From Phenylobacterium kunshanense (GTDB lineage: Bacteria > Pseudomonadota > Alphaproteobacteria > Caulobacterales > Caulobacteraceae), in assembly GCF_003254525.1 (NCBI RefSeq), contig NZ_QFYS01000001.1:682001-746000 (forward strand): DNA of 64,000 nt. The letters are read 5' to 3'. Shown here piece after piece: positions 8,862 through 17,801 of the stretch. The notes under the pieces were generated by a model. The model saw nothing but the letters and a program-made list of their open reading frames with translations, made no database searches and was not told where the DNA came from. Numbering within the stretch: the stretch's first letter is position 1; each line of letters opens with the position of its first letter. The translations under genes and the position numbers were made by a program.

Positions 8862-10981
8862 ACCGCAGAACCATTCCCGACCGCGGCCAGCCGATCCTGG
8901 CTGCCATCGGGCGGGACCGCGTCCGACGCCTCGAGCGCCCGCGCAACCGCGGCCACGAGCTGGTCCCGGTGGATCGGCTTGCCCACGTGATCGGTCATCC
9001 CGGCCTGGCGACAGACCGCGACCTGGTCCGGACGGACGTCGGCCGTCAGGGCGATGATCGGCACGCGCGCGACCGGCCCGGGCAGTGCGCGGATCGCGCG
9101 GGTCGCGGCGAGACCGTCCATGCCTGGCATGTGCACGTCCATCAGGACCACGTCGAAGTTCCCATCGCGAACAGCGGCGACGGCCTCGGCCCCGTCCTCG
9201 GCGGTCATCACCTCGCAGCCGGCCAGGACCAGCAGCGCCTGCCCCAGCTCGCGGTTCATGGGATGGTCGTCCACCAGCAGGACGCGGGCGGCGCCGGTCT
9301 GGACCTCGACCGCGGGTTCGACCGGGGCCAGAGGCGCGTGGGCCGGCGCGGCGGTCAGGGTGATCCAGAAGCGGGAGCCCTGGCCCGGCGCGCTGTCGAC
9401 GCCGATGTCGCCGCCCATCAGCCGGACCAGCGCCCTGCTGATCGCGAGCCCCAGTCCGGTCCCGCCGTAGCGGCGGCTGATCGAACTGTCGGCCTGGGTG
9501 AAGCGCTGGAAGAGCCGCGCCTGGACATCCGGCGCGATGCCGATGCCGGTGTCGACAACCTCGAAGCGCAGCGCGCCCGCGTCGGGCCCGAGAATCAACC
9601 GGACGGTCACCTGTCCCTCGGCGGTGAACTTCACGGCGTTGGCGATCAGGTTCAGCAGCACCTGCCGAAGCCGGGTCTCGTCGAGGGCGAACAGCGAAGA
9701 TTCGTCGGCCGCGCCGAGCCGCTCCACCTCGACCGCCAGGTCCAGGCCCTTCTCCGCGGCGGCCGGGGCGACGATGCCGGCGGCGTCCCGCAGGAGGCAG
9801 GCCGGGGCGACCGGCGTCAGGGTCAGATCGAGGCGGCCCGCCTCCACCTTGGCGAAGTCGAGGAGGTCGCCGACCAGATCGGCCAGCGAGCGGCCGGCCC
9901 GCCCCACGAGCTCCAGCCGCCGACGGTTCTCGGGCGAGAGGCCTGGATCGTCCGCCACGAGCCCGGAGAAGCCGAGAATGCTGTTCAGGGGCGTGCGGAT
10001 CTCGTGGCTCATGGTGGCCAGGAAGTCCGACTTCGCCCGGTTGGCGGCCTGGGCGCGGGCCTGGGCGGCGCGGGCCGAGGCCTGGCGGCGGACCAGCAAC
10101 GCCTGGAGCCGCGACTGCCGGCTGAACGCCAGCGCGGTGGTCATGCACACGCCGTAGAGCACCAGGTGGAAGATCTGGGCGGCGCGGATGAGCTGCTCGG
10201 TGCCCTTCGGATCGCCGGCGCTGGCGTAGAGGATCGCCGGCAGGGCGACGGCCGCCGACGCCAGGCTGGTCCATGCCGCGCCGCGCGGGCCGGCCCGGAA
10301 GGTCGCGATCATGGCCGGGATGAACAAGGGGGCCCGGGTCGGCGACGGGGTGCTGTAGAGCCAAACCGCGAAGGCCGCCATGATCACCACGTAGCCAGCC
10401 AGTTCCAGACGCCCGGCGCGAAAGTCCTGGTCGTGCCGCCGATCGAGAAGGACCAGCAGGATGGGCAGCATGATCGCCACCCCGATCGTGTTCGGGATCG
10501 TCCAGCCCATCCAGCCCATCGAGAGCGGTCGGCCGCCGATGAGGTTGAGGCCGACGTTGACCCCGTAGGTCATCGGGAAGGTCAGGGCCGTGGCCGCCGC
10601 GGTCAGGGCGAACAGGGTGCGCATGTCCCGCAGCCGGCCGCGGAAGCCCAGGGCGCGGAGCACCGCGGCGCAGGCGACCTCGTGCGCCGTGTCGAGCAGC
10701 GTCGTCGCGACGGGGAACCGGAGGTCGGTCGTGCCCGGCGCCTGCAGCCCGAAGTGGACGACCATGGTGAGCAGGACGAACAGCGCGCGGTCGCGCCGCT
10801 CCAGAATCAGCAGCCCGCCGATGACGACGGCGTTGGCGGTCCAGATGGTGGGGATGCCCTGCCCCGCGCCGCCGATGAAGAGGCTGTAGGCGACCGCCAT
10901 GGCGTAGATCGCCAGCAAGGGCGCAATCCGCCGGAGCGCGCCCGCCCCCCGTGCGACCATCAAGTCTTGGCTCCCGTCCAT
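8858..10981 (-). CDS. Hybrid histidine kinase with MASE1-like membrane sensor and receiver domain
   Basis: The 707-residue product has an N-terminal integral membrane domain of about eight helices (residues 15-290, MASE1-like; note the [11 protein letters not shown] motif). A short coiled linker follows, then a HisKA domain with the H-box [13 protein letters not shown] (His326). The HATPase domain has N-box [15 protein letters not shown] and [10 protein letters not shown]. The C-terminal receiver has [13 protein letters not shown] (Asp615) and the ALTAD and GKP switch residues. It is membrane bound and should phosphorylate its own receiver and probably an Hpt protein elsewhere. No response-regulator gene is adjacent. 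The ATG at the eighth codon is an alternative start. Confidence 0.92.
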   Translation of the reverse strand: MDGSQDLMVARGAGALRRIAPLLAIYAMAVAYSLFIGGAGQGIPTIWTANAVVIGGLLILERRDRALFVLLTMVVHFGLQAPGTTDLRFPVATTLLDTAHEVACAAVLRALGFRGRLRDMRTLFALTAAATALTFPMTYGVNVGLNLIGGRPLSMGWMGWTIPNTIGVAIMLPILLVLLDRRHDQDFRAGRLELAGYVVIMAAFAVWLYSTPSPTRAPLFIPAMIATFRAGPRGAAWTSLASAAVALPAILYASAGDPKGTEQLIRAAQIFHLVLYGVCMTTALAFSRQSRLQALLVRRQASARAAQARAQAANRAKSDFLATMSHEIRTPLNSILGFSGLVADDPGLSPENRRRLELVGRAGRSLADLVGDLLDFAKVEAGRLDLTLTPVAPACLLRDAAGIVAPAAAEKGLDLAVEVERLGAADESSLFALDETRLRQVLLNLIANAVKFTAEGQVTVRLILGPDAGALRFEVVDTGIGIAPDVQARLFQRFTQADSSISRRYGGTGLGLAISRALVRLMGGDIGVDSAPGQGSRFWITLTAAPAHAPLAPVEPAVEVQTGAARVLLVDDHPMNRELGQALLVLAGCEVMTAEDGAEAVAAVRDGNFDVVLMDVHMPGMDGLAATRAIRALPGPVARVPIIALTADVRPDQVAVCRQAGMTDHVGKPIHRDQLVAAVARALEASDAVPPDGSQDRLAAVGNGSAV

Positions 10982-11142
10982 CCCGCCGATCCGTAGGATG
11001 GCAATGATCCGAATTGGTTAACCGGTTTTCGCGACGAGCGCTTCCCGGCTGCGGCAAATGGCCTCGCCGCGAATGAACACACGCCTGCGCGGCGACGGGC
11101 CGAGGCGCCGCCAGAGCCGCGAACAATGCTATAGCGCCATCC

Positions 11143-11565
11143 ATGAGCGACAGACCTGACGGACCCGAGGACGACGGTGGCGGCTTCGATGTGGACGACT
11201 GGAGCCGCCTGCCCGCCTTCACTGGCCGCGTAGCGACCCTGGACGACGTGGAGGCGCGCCGCGCCGTCTTCGCCCTGGCTGACACGCGCGACCCCAGTCC
11301 CATCGACATGGACCTGCCGCAGCCGGTGATATGGTGGGAGGAGGACGGCGAGCAGGCGGCGGTGGCCGTCCAGGCCGAGGCGCACCGCGGCGAGAGCGCC
11401 GAGGAGGACGGCGACGAGGTGGTCATGGAGGTCCTGGGCCTGGTGCTGGCCGACGGCTCCACCGCCGTAGCCCTGCTGGACGACGTGGATCTGGTGGACG
11501 ACAGCGACCCGACCTGGCGGGCGCTGGTGGCGGCCGCCATCGGCGACGAGACGGCCGACGACTGA
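11143..11565 (+). CDS. Hypothetical acidic protein
   Basis: The 140-residue product is strongly acidic, with many Asp/Glu and a DVDDWSRLPAFTGRVATLDD opening and an acidic C-terminus. I do not recognise a family. It has no signal peptide, transmembrane segment or cysteine motif and is expected to be cytoplasmic. The frame has good coding character. A TATAGC hexamer lies about 15 bp before the ATG and could be a -10 element. The next gene on the same strand begins 75 bp downstream. Confidence 0.65.
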   Translation: MSDRPDGPEDDGGGFDVDDWSRLPAFTGRVATLDDVEARRAVFALADTRDPSPIDMDLPQPVIWWEEDGEQAAVAVQAEAHRGESAEEDGDEVVMEVLGLVLADGSTAVALLDDVDLVDDSDPTWRALVAAAIGDETADD

Positions 11566-11640
11566 AGCGCGATGCGCGCACCCCCTTCCGCCCACAGCTA
11601 AGCCGGCCGAGAATGCGGGACATGGGGGGAGTCGGGGACA

Positions 11641-12507
11641 ATGGGGGACCTTGCGCTTCGGCCTGATTCGGAGGCGGCCGCCGCGCCGTTCTCGCCCGCG
11701 GCCTTCGCCGCCCTGCGGGCGCATCCGGACTTCAGAGCGACCGTCGAGACGTTGGCGCGAGCCAACCTGGCCGCCTATGCCGCCGCGACGCCGGCCGAGC
11801 GCTGGCTGACCAGCGACCTCGGCCGCTCTGCCCTGACCGGCGCAGCCATGATCCTGGACGTCCTGCTTGGCGGCTTCACGACGGCGCAGATCATCCAGTC
11901 CGCCCGCGCCAACCGGACGTGCAGCGATGGTCGCGTGCGCCTGTACCTGCGGACAGCAGTGGCCCACGGGTTCCTCGAGATCGACGCTGACGGGACCCAC
12001 CGCGCCACGCCGCGGCTCTACGACAGCACGGCCAAGGGCGCGCAGGCGATGCTGACCGCCGTGGCGCGGCTGGATCCTACACTGGCCGAGGCCGGGGAGC
12101 GCGCGGGCGATCTCGGCTTCCGGCGGCGCCTGGCCAGGCAGGTCGGCCTCAACACCATCGCCCGGCCGGACCTGTTCGCCGGGCCCGACATGCCGGTGCT
12201 GCTGTTCCTGGCCCGCGACGGCGGGACGCGGATGATGGAGCAGATCATCGGCGCCCAGCGGCCGGGCCGCCAGGCGCTGGCGGAGACGGCGCGGATCTCG
12301 CAGCGGGCGCTGGCCCGCGGCGCCTTCGTCTCCCGCACCCACGCCGCACGACTGCTGGCCGACGGCGAGGCCCAGGGCTTGCTCCGCGTAAGGGGCGCCG
12401 AGGTCACGGTGACGCCCGAACTGTCCGAGGACCTCGAGCGTCACTATGCGCTGGTGATCGAGATGGCCCGGGTGTCGGCGCGCGGGGCGCTCAGCGGTCC
12501 GGGCTGA
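11641..12507 (+). CDS. Hypothetical protein with likely winged-helix DNA-binding regions
   Basis: The 288-residue product is not assignable to a named family. Residues 78-125 (TTAQIIQSARANRTCSDGRVRLYLRTAVAHGFLEI) read like a helix-turn-helix plus wing. The C-terminal part (ALARGAFVSRTHAARLLADGEAQGLLRV) repeats the same kind of pattern, which suggests two winged-helix modules of MarR-like type. There is no signal peptide. The ATG at 11641 follows a GGGGGGAG ribosome-binding site. A role as a transcription regulator is an inference from these patterns. Confidence 0.6.
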   Translation: MGDLALRPDSEAAAAPFSPAAFAALRAHPDFRATVETLARANLAAYAAATPAERWLTSDLGRSALTGAAMILDVLLGGFTTAQIIQSARANRTCSDGRVRLYLRTAVAHGFLEIDADGTHRATPRLYDSTAKGAQAMLTAVARLDPTLAEAGERAGDLGFRRRLARQVGLNTIARPDLFAGPDMPVLLFLARDGGTRMMEQIIGAQRPGRQALAETARISQRALARGAFVSRTHAARLLADGEAQGLLRVRGAEVTVTPELSEDLERHYALVIEMARVSARGALSGPG

Positions 12508-12515
12508 ACCGCAGT

Positions 12516-12944
12516 CTACTTCGGCTCGCGCAGGCAGACGAACTTGTCGACCGTCAGGTCCGAGGAGTCCCGATAGGCCTTCACATAGGCGTCCCAGCCG
12601 GCGTCGCGCTTGTCGGGCGGCACGCCCGGCGAGTCCATGTGGATCGAGGCGAACTCGGTCTCCGAGGCGGTGTAGCCGTTGGCGCGGTCGCCCGTGATCA
12701 CCGGACCGACCATGAGCCGGTTCTGGGCATATCCGTGCGAGCGGTACCAGGCGAGGTGGTCGCGGGCGGCCTTTTCGTACGCGGCCTTGGCCCCGGGCTT
12801 CACCGCGTTCATGCGGACGACGGCGAGCTGGCCGCCCTTGCAGAGCTCGACAGGCGACTTCGCGGTCTGGGCCTCGGCGCCGACGGCGGAGAGGCCGACG
12901 GCGGCCGCAATGGCGACGCCCGCGGCGCGGTTCAGAATGGACAT
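12516..12944 (-). CDS. Exported hypothetical protein
   Basis: The 142-residue product starts MSILNRAAGVAIAAAVGLSA with a cleavable signal (VGAEAQ). A mature part of about 115 residues has two cysteines (ELCKGG and KFVCLREPK) that could pair. I do not recognise the family; the WYRSHGYAQNRLMVGP and GWDAYVKAYRDSSDL segments suggest a small alpha/beta fold. The start at 12944 is preceded by GGGGGAT. The frame is open for another 180 codons upstream, but that part has no coding character. The stop lies 8 bp from the stop of the convergent gene. Confidence 0.7.
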   Translation of the reverse strand: MSILNRAAGVAIAAAVGLSAVGAEAQTAKSPVELCKGGQLAVVRMNAVKPGAKAAYEKAARDHLAWYRSHGYAQNRLMVGPVITGDRANGYTASETEFASIHMDSPGVPPDKRDAGWDAYVKAYRDSSDLTVDKFVCLREPK

Positions 12945-13095
12945 GCGGTGATCCCCCAAGAAAAGCGAAACGATCCGTCGAGGCTGACCGTCCGGCGCCG
13001 GGGGCGGAACTGCACATTTTTGTCGGCCTGAGGCACAGGTCGTGAACGCCGCCGCAGCAGGTGCTACGAACCGCCGAGACGAGGGAGAGAGCGCC

Positions 13096-13566
13096 ATGCG
13101 CGTGGGCCGGCTGACCTGGGGCGTGAAGCAGAGCTTTCGCCAGTACGTGGAGATGAGCGGCGGGACCGTCACGGTGGGCGGCGGCGCGGCGCGTGACGAA
13201 GACGGCGGCTTCGTCCTTGCCGCCCTCCCCGGCTTCGACCTCGCCCTGGACGACGCCGGCCGGCCCACGGGCTGCGGCCGTTTCGCCGGCGAGGTCGGCT
13301 TCGAGGCGCACGGCGGGATGCTGCGCGTGAGCCTCGTCGAGCTTGGCGTCGAGACCGGCGCGAACGGCCTCGTCCTCACCTGCGCCGACGGCGCCGGCAA
13401 GGACCGCCGCGTGGAGATCGCCCGCCTGGACTCCGATGCGATCACGGTGGAGCCTGACGGCGCCGTCTCGATTCCGGCGAAGATCACGCTGGATGGGATG
13501 ATGATCCTCGGCGACCACTACCCGCCCGGAACCGTCCTGGACCCCGTGCGGCTGGCGGGGTCGTAG
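13096..13566 (+). CDS. HtaA domain protein
   Basis: The 156-residue product begins RVGRLTWGVKQSFRQYVEMSGG, the characteristic opening of the HtaA domain, and continues with GFEAHGGMLRVSLVELGVE. HtaA domains were defined in corynebacterial surface haem-binding proteins, where conserved Tyr and His residues contact haem. This copy is a single domain with no signal peptide or membrane anchor, so haem binding is uncertain. The ATG at 13096 follows GAGGGAGAG. A longer frame from 13042 has no plausible ribosome-binding site. It is divergent from the small exported protein gene. Confidence 0.65.
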   Translation: MRVGRLTWGVKQSFRQYVEMSGGTVTVGGGAARDEDGGFVLAALPGFDLALDDAGRPTGCGRFAGEVGFEAHGGMLRVSLVELGVETGANGLVLTCADGAGKDRRVEIARLDSDAITVEPDGAVSIPAKITLDGMMILGDHYPPGTVLDPVRLAGS

Positions 13567-13593
13567 GCCGGGGGCGGAACGGCCGCCGACAAA

Positions 13594-13612
13594 TTCCGCG
13601 AATAACGCGGAA
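13594..13612. promoter_or_regulatory. Perfect 7-bp inverted repeat between two plus-strand genes
   Basis: TTCCGCG and CGCGGAA are separated by five bases (AATAA) at 13594-13612. The repeat lies 27 bp after the HtaA-domain stop and about 90 bp before the PEP-CTERM gene. It is either a weak terminator for the former or an operator for the latter; no T-run follows on the plus strand. Confidence 0.35.
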
Positions 13613-13704
13613 CTCCGAACCACGTTCTCGGGTTCCTCCTCTGGCAGGCGTCCGCGGGGTGCGGCGCCGGGGCGGTCGGTGCGGCCGCGTTCGGAGGGAA
13701 AATC

Positions 13705-14388
13705 ATGTCGAAGCGTTGGATGCGCGCCCTGGCGGGCGGGGCGGTGGCGGCGTTGCTGTCGGCGGGGTCGGCCAACGCCGTCCTGATCGGCGGCGTGGAA
13801 TTCCCGCAAGGCGCGGTGTCGTTCGCCGACAGCGTGATCTCGTACCAGCCGGGCCTGGCCGGCGCGGATCCGGGGCTCAACTGGCAGGGCGCGTTCAACG
13901 CTCTGGGCGTTCCGAACTTCACCGGCGCCGGCTGCAGCAGCCAGATCGACTGCACCTATGTGTCGCTGGGCGTGGGCGGGGCGCTGGTGCTGCGCTTCGA
14001 CGACAATGTGCTGACCGGGTCGGACTCCGACGCGGACGACCTGTGGATCTTCGAGATCGGCCCCGACGTGGAGGACACGACGGTGGACGTGAGCGTCGAC
14101 GGCGTGACCTGGCTGTCGGTGGGCTCCGTGGGCGGCTCGACGCGCGGGATCGACATCGATTTCTTCGGCTACGACTCCAGTTCGGCCTTCCGGTACGTGC
14201 GCCTGATCGACGTGGCGGGCGAAGGCGCCCAGTCCGGCGCCACGGTGGGCGCCGACATCGACGCGGTGGGCGCGATCAGCACCCGCGCCGTCGCCGTGGT
14301 GCCCGAGCCGGGGACCTGGGCCCTGATGATCATGGGCTTCGGCCTGGCCGGCGCGGGTCTGCGGTCGCGGCGGCAGGCTGTGGCGTAG
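13705..14388 (+). CDS. PEPxxWA-CTERM sorting-domain protein
   Basis: The 227-residue product has an N-terminal signal peptide (MRALAGGAVAALLSAGSANA) and a beta-rich mature domain with a CSSQIDC loop. The C-terminal tail is VVPEPGTWALMIMGFGLAGAGLRSRR: the PEP-x-x-WA motif, a hydrophobic helix and a basic end. This tripartite tail is the substrate signal for exosortase/archaeosortase-type sorting and is common in Caulobacterales and sphingomonads. The mature protein is expected in the outer envelope. No exosortase gene is present in this window. Confidence 0.88.
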   Translation: MSKRWMRALAGGAVAALLSAGSANAVLIGGVEFPQGAVSFADSVISYQPGLAGADPGLNWQGAFNALGVPNFTGAGCSSQIDCTYVSLGVGGALVLRFDDNVLTGSDSDADDLWIFEIGPDVEDTTVDVSVDGVTWLSVGSVGGSTRGIDIDFFGYDSSSAFRYVRLIDVAGEGAQSGATVGADIDAVGAISTRAVAVVPEPGTWALMIMGFGLAGAGLRSRRQAVA

Positions 14389-14395
14389 CCGGCGT

Positions 14396-14429
14396 CCCCA
14401 CTCGCGGCGCCCGGGCGTCGCGGGTGGGG
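14396..14429. terminator. GC-rich hairpin between convergent genes
   Basis: CCCCACTCGCG and CGCGGGTGGGG form a stem of about ten pairs with one mismatch around a loop of about 12 bases. It sits between the stops of the PEP-CTERM gene and the convergent lipoprotein gene. There is no clear T-run on either side, so it may end transcription in both directions only weakly. Confidence 0.45.
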
Positions 14430-14452
14430 CCCGACGCAGGCCGCCGGGGTAG

Positions 14453-15085
14453 TTACCGGCGGAACGTTCCCAGGCGATCGTCGGCCTGCATCGGCCGGTG
14501 CTGGACATTCCAAGCGCGCATGGCCAGGGGATGCTCTTCGGCCGGGCGGACGCCGAGGCTGGAGACCCGCCGCTCCAGCGACTGCTCCTCGAAGCTCTGG
14601 CCGTTCCACGTGAAGACTGAACCGCCTCGGTCGACTTCGTAGAAGACCACCACATGACCTCGGCGGCCCTTCTTGTCGGCGCAGTCCGCCTCCGAGGCCG
14701 CCTCCTCCATGCAGAAGGCGTAGGCCGCGCCGACCGGCAGGACCGAGAGGCTGTATCGGTACATCCGGTGGCGTGCATCGCCGCGCGTGAGTTCGGACGG
14801 CGGAGCGCCCGCGCCGTCGAACATATAGGGGGCGAAACGCCTGCCCCCCTCGTCGACCAGGAAGACGACACGGTCCCGCTTGCCATCACCATTGAAGTCG
14901 CCCGCAACTTCGGTGGACGGCGCCGGCTGATCGGGGCTTTCGGCGCGGCGCTCCTCGACCAGGGTCTTCTTCTCGGCCGCGGTGAGCGGACGCCACCCCT
15001 CCACGCCCGGCAACTCGGCCCCACAGCCGGCGACGAGCAACACGGCGAGGGATGCGAGCGCGCCGCGGCGATACGAGTTGGCCAT
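14453..15085 (-). CDS. Lipoprotein of unknown function with an EF-hand-like loop
   Basis: The 210-residue product has a type II signal with lipobox LVAGC near residue 21, so it should be lipid-anchored. The segment DFNGDGKRDRVVFL is a calcium-binding loop of the FG-GAP/dockerin kind, a common feature of proteins that compare secreted content. Two cysteines (FCMEE and DCADK) may form a disulfide. The family is not recognised. The region upstream of its start (15086-15125) is AT-rich compared with the surroundings and probably holds the promoter. Confidence 0.75.
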   Translation of the reverse strand: MANSYRRGALASLAVLLVAGCGAELPGVEGWRPLTAAEKKTLVEERRAESPDQPAPSTEVAGDFNGDGKRDRVVFLVDEGGRRFAPYMFDGAGAPPSELTRGDARHRMYRYSLSVLPVGAAYAFCMEEAASEADCADKKGRRGHVVVFYEVDRGGSVFTWNGQSFEEQSLERRVSSLGVRPAEEHPLAMRAWNVQHRPMQADDRLGTFRR

Positions 15086-15221
15086 GAAAAATCTACTCCA
15101 GATTGTCTATTGGCTTTATTGCGCCCGCCGCTGACCGAAGGCTTAAGAGCCGGGGTTAATGGCGGGCGGCCCGCCGCGGGATGCCGATGGGGGGCGGCCG
15201 GCGACGTTGTTTCCGAACCAG

Positions 15222-15252
15222 CAGAACCGTTCTGCGAAATCTCGCAGTGAAC
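15222..15252. promoter_or_regulatory. Overlapping inverted repeats upstream of a 28-residue ORF
   Basis: CAGAACCGTTCTG (15222-15234) is a perfect palindrome. It overlaps a second dyad in which GTTCTGCGA pairs with TCGCA-GT-GAAC (15229-15252) with a two-base bulge. The two alternatives share GTTC, so as RNA they would be mutually exclusive hairpins; as DNA they could be an operator. The element ends 45 bp before the start of the small membrane protein gene. Confidence 0.35.
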
Positions 15253-15297
15253 TTCGGCCGGGAAAGCCCCAGGTAGAGCTCCGAAAGGAGCCCTGCC

Positions 15298-15384
15298 ATG
15301 GCCATGACCCTCGGACTTTCCCTCATGACCCTCGGCTTCGCCGTGGTGATGGCGATCCCGATCGTCGGGCCGATGCTGATGTAG
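15298..15384 (+). CDS. Small hydrophobic membrane protein (28 residues)
   Basis: An ATG at 15298 follows a strong GAAAGGAG ribosome-binding site at seven-base spacing and opens a 28-codon frame ending in TAG. The product is almost entirely hydrophobic (MAMTLGLSLMTLGFAVVM, then AIPIVGPMLM) and would form one short transmembrane helix with a Pro-Gly break. It lies between divergent and convergent lipoprotein genes in otherwise non-coding sequence. Function is unknown. The strong ribosome-binding site and membrane-like composition are the reasons for calling it. Confidence 0.5.
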   Translation: MAMTLGLSLMTLGFAVVMAIPIVGPMLM

Positions 15385-15386
15385 GG

Positions 15387-16379
15387 TCAGCCGGCCTTGG
15401 GGATGCATGCGCCGAGGGCCTCGTGCGCCCGCATAGCCTGGGTGGGACGCTGAGCTTCCACCGTGCCGATCGTCTCGGTGACTTCGGCAATAGCGCCGCT
15501 CAGGCCCGGGAGCGGCTTTGCCTTCCGTGAGGCTGCCTCGTCGAGGAAGAGCTGCATCTTGTTGGCGCTGGCCGGGGCCCGGCCGCCGCCGTCCGCGGCC
15601 GGAGCGGGTTCACCCGTCGGCTTGGCCGTCTCACCGATCGCCTTCAGCGCTCCCGCGTAGTCGGGAGCGGCGCCTTGAAGCCGGGCTTGGACCGCGTCCT
15701 GAACCTGGCGCCGCACGTTGGATACGCGTAGCGGCGAGTCCTCAAAGGCGCCCTGCTCTTCCCGTAGCTTGAGATCGAGCTTGGCCAGCGTGTCGATCCG
15801 CTCGCGCAACAGGGTGCGCTGATCCTTGTCCCCGTTCGGGTTGGCGGCAAGAACGGTGCGCGCCCGTTCGAGCGTAACGCCGGCGTCGGTCCTTAGCCCC
15901 TGAACCACCGGGTACTGGTTCGCCTCATAGTTCTGCAGCGAGGCGCCGGCGCCGACCGCGCACTCCATCGCCCTGTGTCCCCCAGCGTAGATTCGCGCGC
16001 GTTCGGCCGGCTTCAGCGAGGTGTGCCAGGCTTCGCCGGCGCCCGTTGCAAGGATCGCCGCCTTCAGATTCTTGGGCGCCGGATTAAAGGCCGTGACCGC
16101 CGCGCCGTAGAGGCCGGACAGGAGGACCATGCCGCCACTGCCGCGATCCTCTCGTCCGAACCATTTCGCCTGCCCTCGATAGACGTTGCCGAGGGCGGCG
16201 GTGGCCTCAAGCTCGCTGCCCAGACGGGCGGTGGTCCCGTCGCCCGAAGTCGGAACCGCCAGCACCGGCAGCTTCTCGAACTCCGGATTGGCCTGGAGCG
16301 AGGCGCAGCCGCTCATCCCCACCGCCGCCACAAGGCCCAGGGCCGCCGCCCGGCGCGCCGTCGTTGTCCGCTTCGTCAT
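15387..16379 (-). CDS. Lipoprotein of unknown function
   Basis: The 330-residue product has an N-terminal type II signal with the lipobox GMSGCAS (Cys near residue 24). The mature part is mainly helical. A central segment (KNLKAAILATGAGEAWHTSLKPAERARIYAGGHRAMECA) reads like a conserved helical bundle, followed by charged helices and a low-complexity Ala/Pro linker. No catalytic motif is visible. The start MTKRT at 16379 is preceded by GGGAGTAGGGG. The frame is open another 100 codons upstream, but that part is Arg/Pro-rich shadow. It ends 2 bp after the small hydrophobic ORF. Confidence 0.75.
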   Translation of the reverse strand: MTKRTTTARRAAALGLVAAVGMSGCASLQANPEFEKLPVLAVPTSGDGTTARLGSELEATAALGNVYRGQAKWFGREDRGSGGMVLLSGLYGAAVTAFNPAPKNLKAAILATGAGEAWHTSLKPAERARIYAGGHRAMECAVGAGASLQNYEANQYPVVQGLRTDAGVTLERARTVLAANPNGDKDQRTLLRERIDTLAKLDLKLREEQGAFEDSPLRVSNVRRQVQDAVQARLQGAAPDYAGALKAIGETAKPTGEPAPAADGGGRAPASANKMQLFLDEAASRKAKPLPGLSGAIAEVTETIGTVEAQRPTQAMRAHEALGACIPKAG

Positions 16380-16527
16380 CGCCCCTACTCCCATATGCCC
16401 GCAGCCCGCGCGCCGCGGCTTCGCTGGCCAGAGTGCGGCCATGGGCCGCCGCGCACGCGTGACGGGGATCACGCGCGGATGCGGGGGCGGAGGGCTCCGG
16501 ATCGGCGGCAGGGCGCGCGCCCTTCGC

Positions 16528-17241
16528 CTAGTCAGTTTCCCAGGACGGGAGGTCCATGGGCGGGGCCAGCCGGGGCGGCCTGTCGCCGGGCGGATGCCCC
16601 CCGGGCGGAGGATTGGCGGGCGGCGGATCGCCGGCGGTCCCGTCCGGGTCCGGATCGTCGTCCTCCGCATCGTCGCCACGCCGATAGAGCGCGGCGAAGT
16701 CGACGTCCCACGCGGCTCTGGAGCGGTAGGCCGGACGCGGCGCGGGCCGCAGGGCGCGCGGGAGGTATTCGTGGTCGCACGCGCCGGTCAGGCCCAGGTC
16801 GCGGGCGAGGCGCTCGACCTGGTCGTCCAGCGGCTCGTCGGTGAAGGCGTCGTCCAGAGCCTCGGTCTCGAGGCGTTCGTCGAAATCGGCGGTCCACACC
16901 TCGGCCTCGGCGGGGTCGAGCTCGGTCCAGATGCGGCGCTCCACCGCGTCGCGGACCCGGGCCTTGCGGGTCTCCACGGCCCGACCGGCGCGGGCCTCCC
17001 CAGCCTCGGCGGCGGCGCGGGCGTCGGCCGCCGCGTCACGCTCCAGCTTCGCCTCCAGGGCGATGGACGTGCGCAGCGCCCGGCCGACCTTGTGCAGCGA
17101 ACCGACCAGCGCCGTCAGCGTCTCGGGCTCATCCGCCGCCTCGATGGCCACGTCGAGCTTCTCCGCCGCCCGCATCGCGATCTCCGCGTAACGGGCAAGC
17201 TGGCGCGCATGGCGTTCGGCGGTGTGGGCCGGGACGGACAT
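16528..17241 (-). CDS. Hypothetical cytoplasmic protein with acidic and proline-rich tail
   Basis: The 237-residue product is not recognised. Residues 1-100 are helical and Ala/Glu/Arg-rich (AERHARQLARYAEIAMRAAEKL), residues 100-160 are acidic (DPAEAEVWTADFDERLETE), and a short conserved-looking motif CDHEYLPRALRP follows. The last 50 residues are disordered, Asp/Pro/Gly-rich. There is no signal or membrane segment. Codon use matches its neighbours. It is possibly a lineage-specific regulator, but nothing in the sequence shows this directly. Confidence 0.6.
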   Translation of the reverse strand: MSVPAHTAERHARQLARYAEIAMRAAEKLDVAIEAADEPETLTALVGSLHKVGRALRTSIALEAKLERDAAADARAAAEAGEARAGRAVETRKARVRDAVERRIWTELDPAEAEVWTADFDERLETEALDDAFTDEPLDDQVERLARDLGLTGACDHEYLPRALRPAPRPAYRSRAAWDVDFAALYRRGDDAEDDDPDPDGTAGDPPPANPPPGGHPPGDRPPRLAPPMDLPSWETD

Positions 17242-17369
17242 GCGGGGATTGAAACAGGCGGGTACGTCAGAAGCGGTCGTGGATTGATGGGTGGGCGCTC
17301 GGCTGGAGGCATGGTTTGCGGGTGGAGAAGTAATTCAACTGCAACCCTGGGCGCCCAAGCTGACCTACT

Positions 17370-17801
17370 ATGTCCGCATTGCACAAAGCCCTGGCCGCGC
17401 ACCCTCTGCCCAAGAAGCCCTACAACTCGATCAAGTTTGTACGAATCGATGGCAACGGCGTCCCCCTCTACAGGGTCGGAAAGTCAGAGCGGGAGTTGGG
17501 CGCCGCAGCAGCCCTAAAGTCAGCGTTTGAGCAGTTCGGTGGTCACTGCTTCCACTGCAAGGTGTGGATGCCGCCCCAGCCCCTGTCACAAGCCTGCACC
17601 CGGGATCACCTCCGCCCGAAGAAGGACGGAGGCAAGGACTACCTTCACAACCTCGTTTTCGCCTGTGGGGACTGCAACCGCGCGAAGGGCGGCAGTGACC
17701 TCATCACCTTCCGAGCCGAGGTCGGAGTCGAATACCTGAAGGCGCTGGACGCCCACATCGTCAGGTGCCTGACGACCCTCGGTTCCATCGGAGCAGATTG
17801 A
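17370..17801 (+). CDS. HNH endonuclease
   Basis: The 143-residue product has a compact HNH zinc-finger nuclease module. CFHCKVWM is followed by RDHLRPKKDGGKDYLHNLVFACGDCNRAKG, giving two CxxC metal ligands, the catalytic DH pair and the central Asn-Leu. The first 45 residues (KFVRIDGNGVPLYRVGKSE) are an unassigned N-terminal region. Codon use looks less GC-biased than its neighbours and the gene is flanked downstream by a paired palindromic repeat, both compatible with acquisition. No methylase or specificity subunit is adjacent, so a restriction role is not supported. Confidence 0.82.
   Translation: MSALHKALAAHPLPKKPYNSIKFVRIDGNGVPLYRVGKSERELGAAAALKSAFEQFGGHCFHCKVWMPPQPLSQACTRDHLRPKKDGGKDYLHNLVFACGDCNRAKGGSDLITFRAEVGVEYLKALDAHIVRCLTTLGSIGAD

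Noticed and set aside
8355..11540. Very long open frame on the minus strand overlapping the kinase gene
   Set aside because: It runs in another frame of the kinase gene and its translation is Arg/Gly/Pro-rich without domains; a shadow typical of high-GC DNA.
10960..15408. A 1,482-codon open frame on the minus strand
   Set aside because: It crosses several better-supported genes on both strands and has no recognisable domain; a high-GC artefact.
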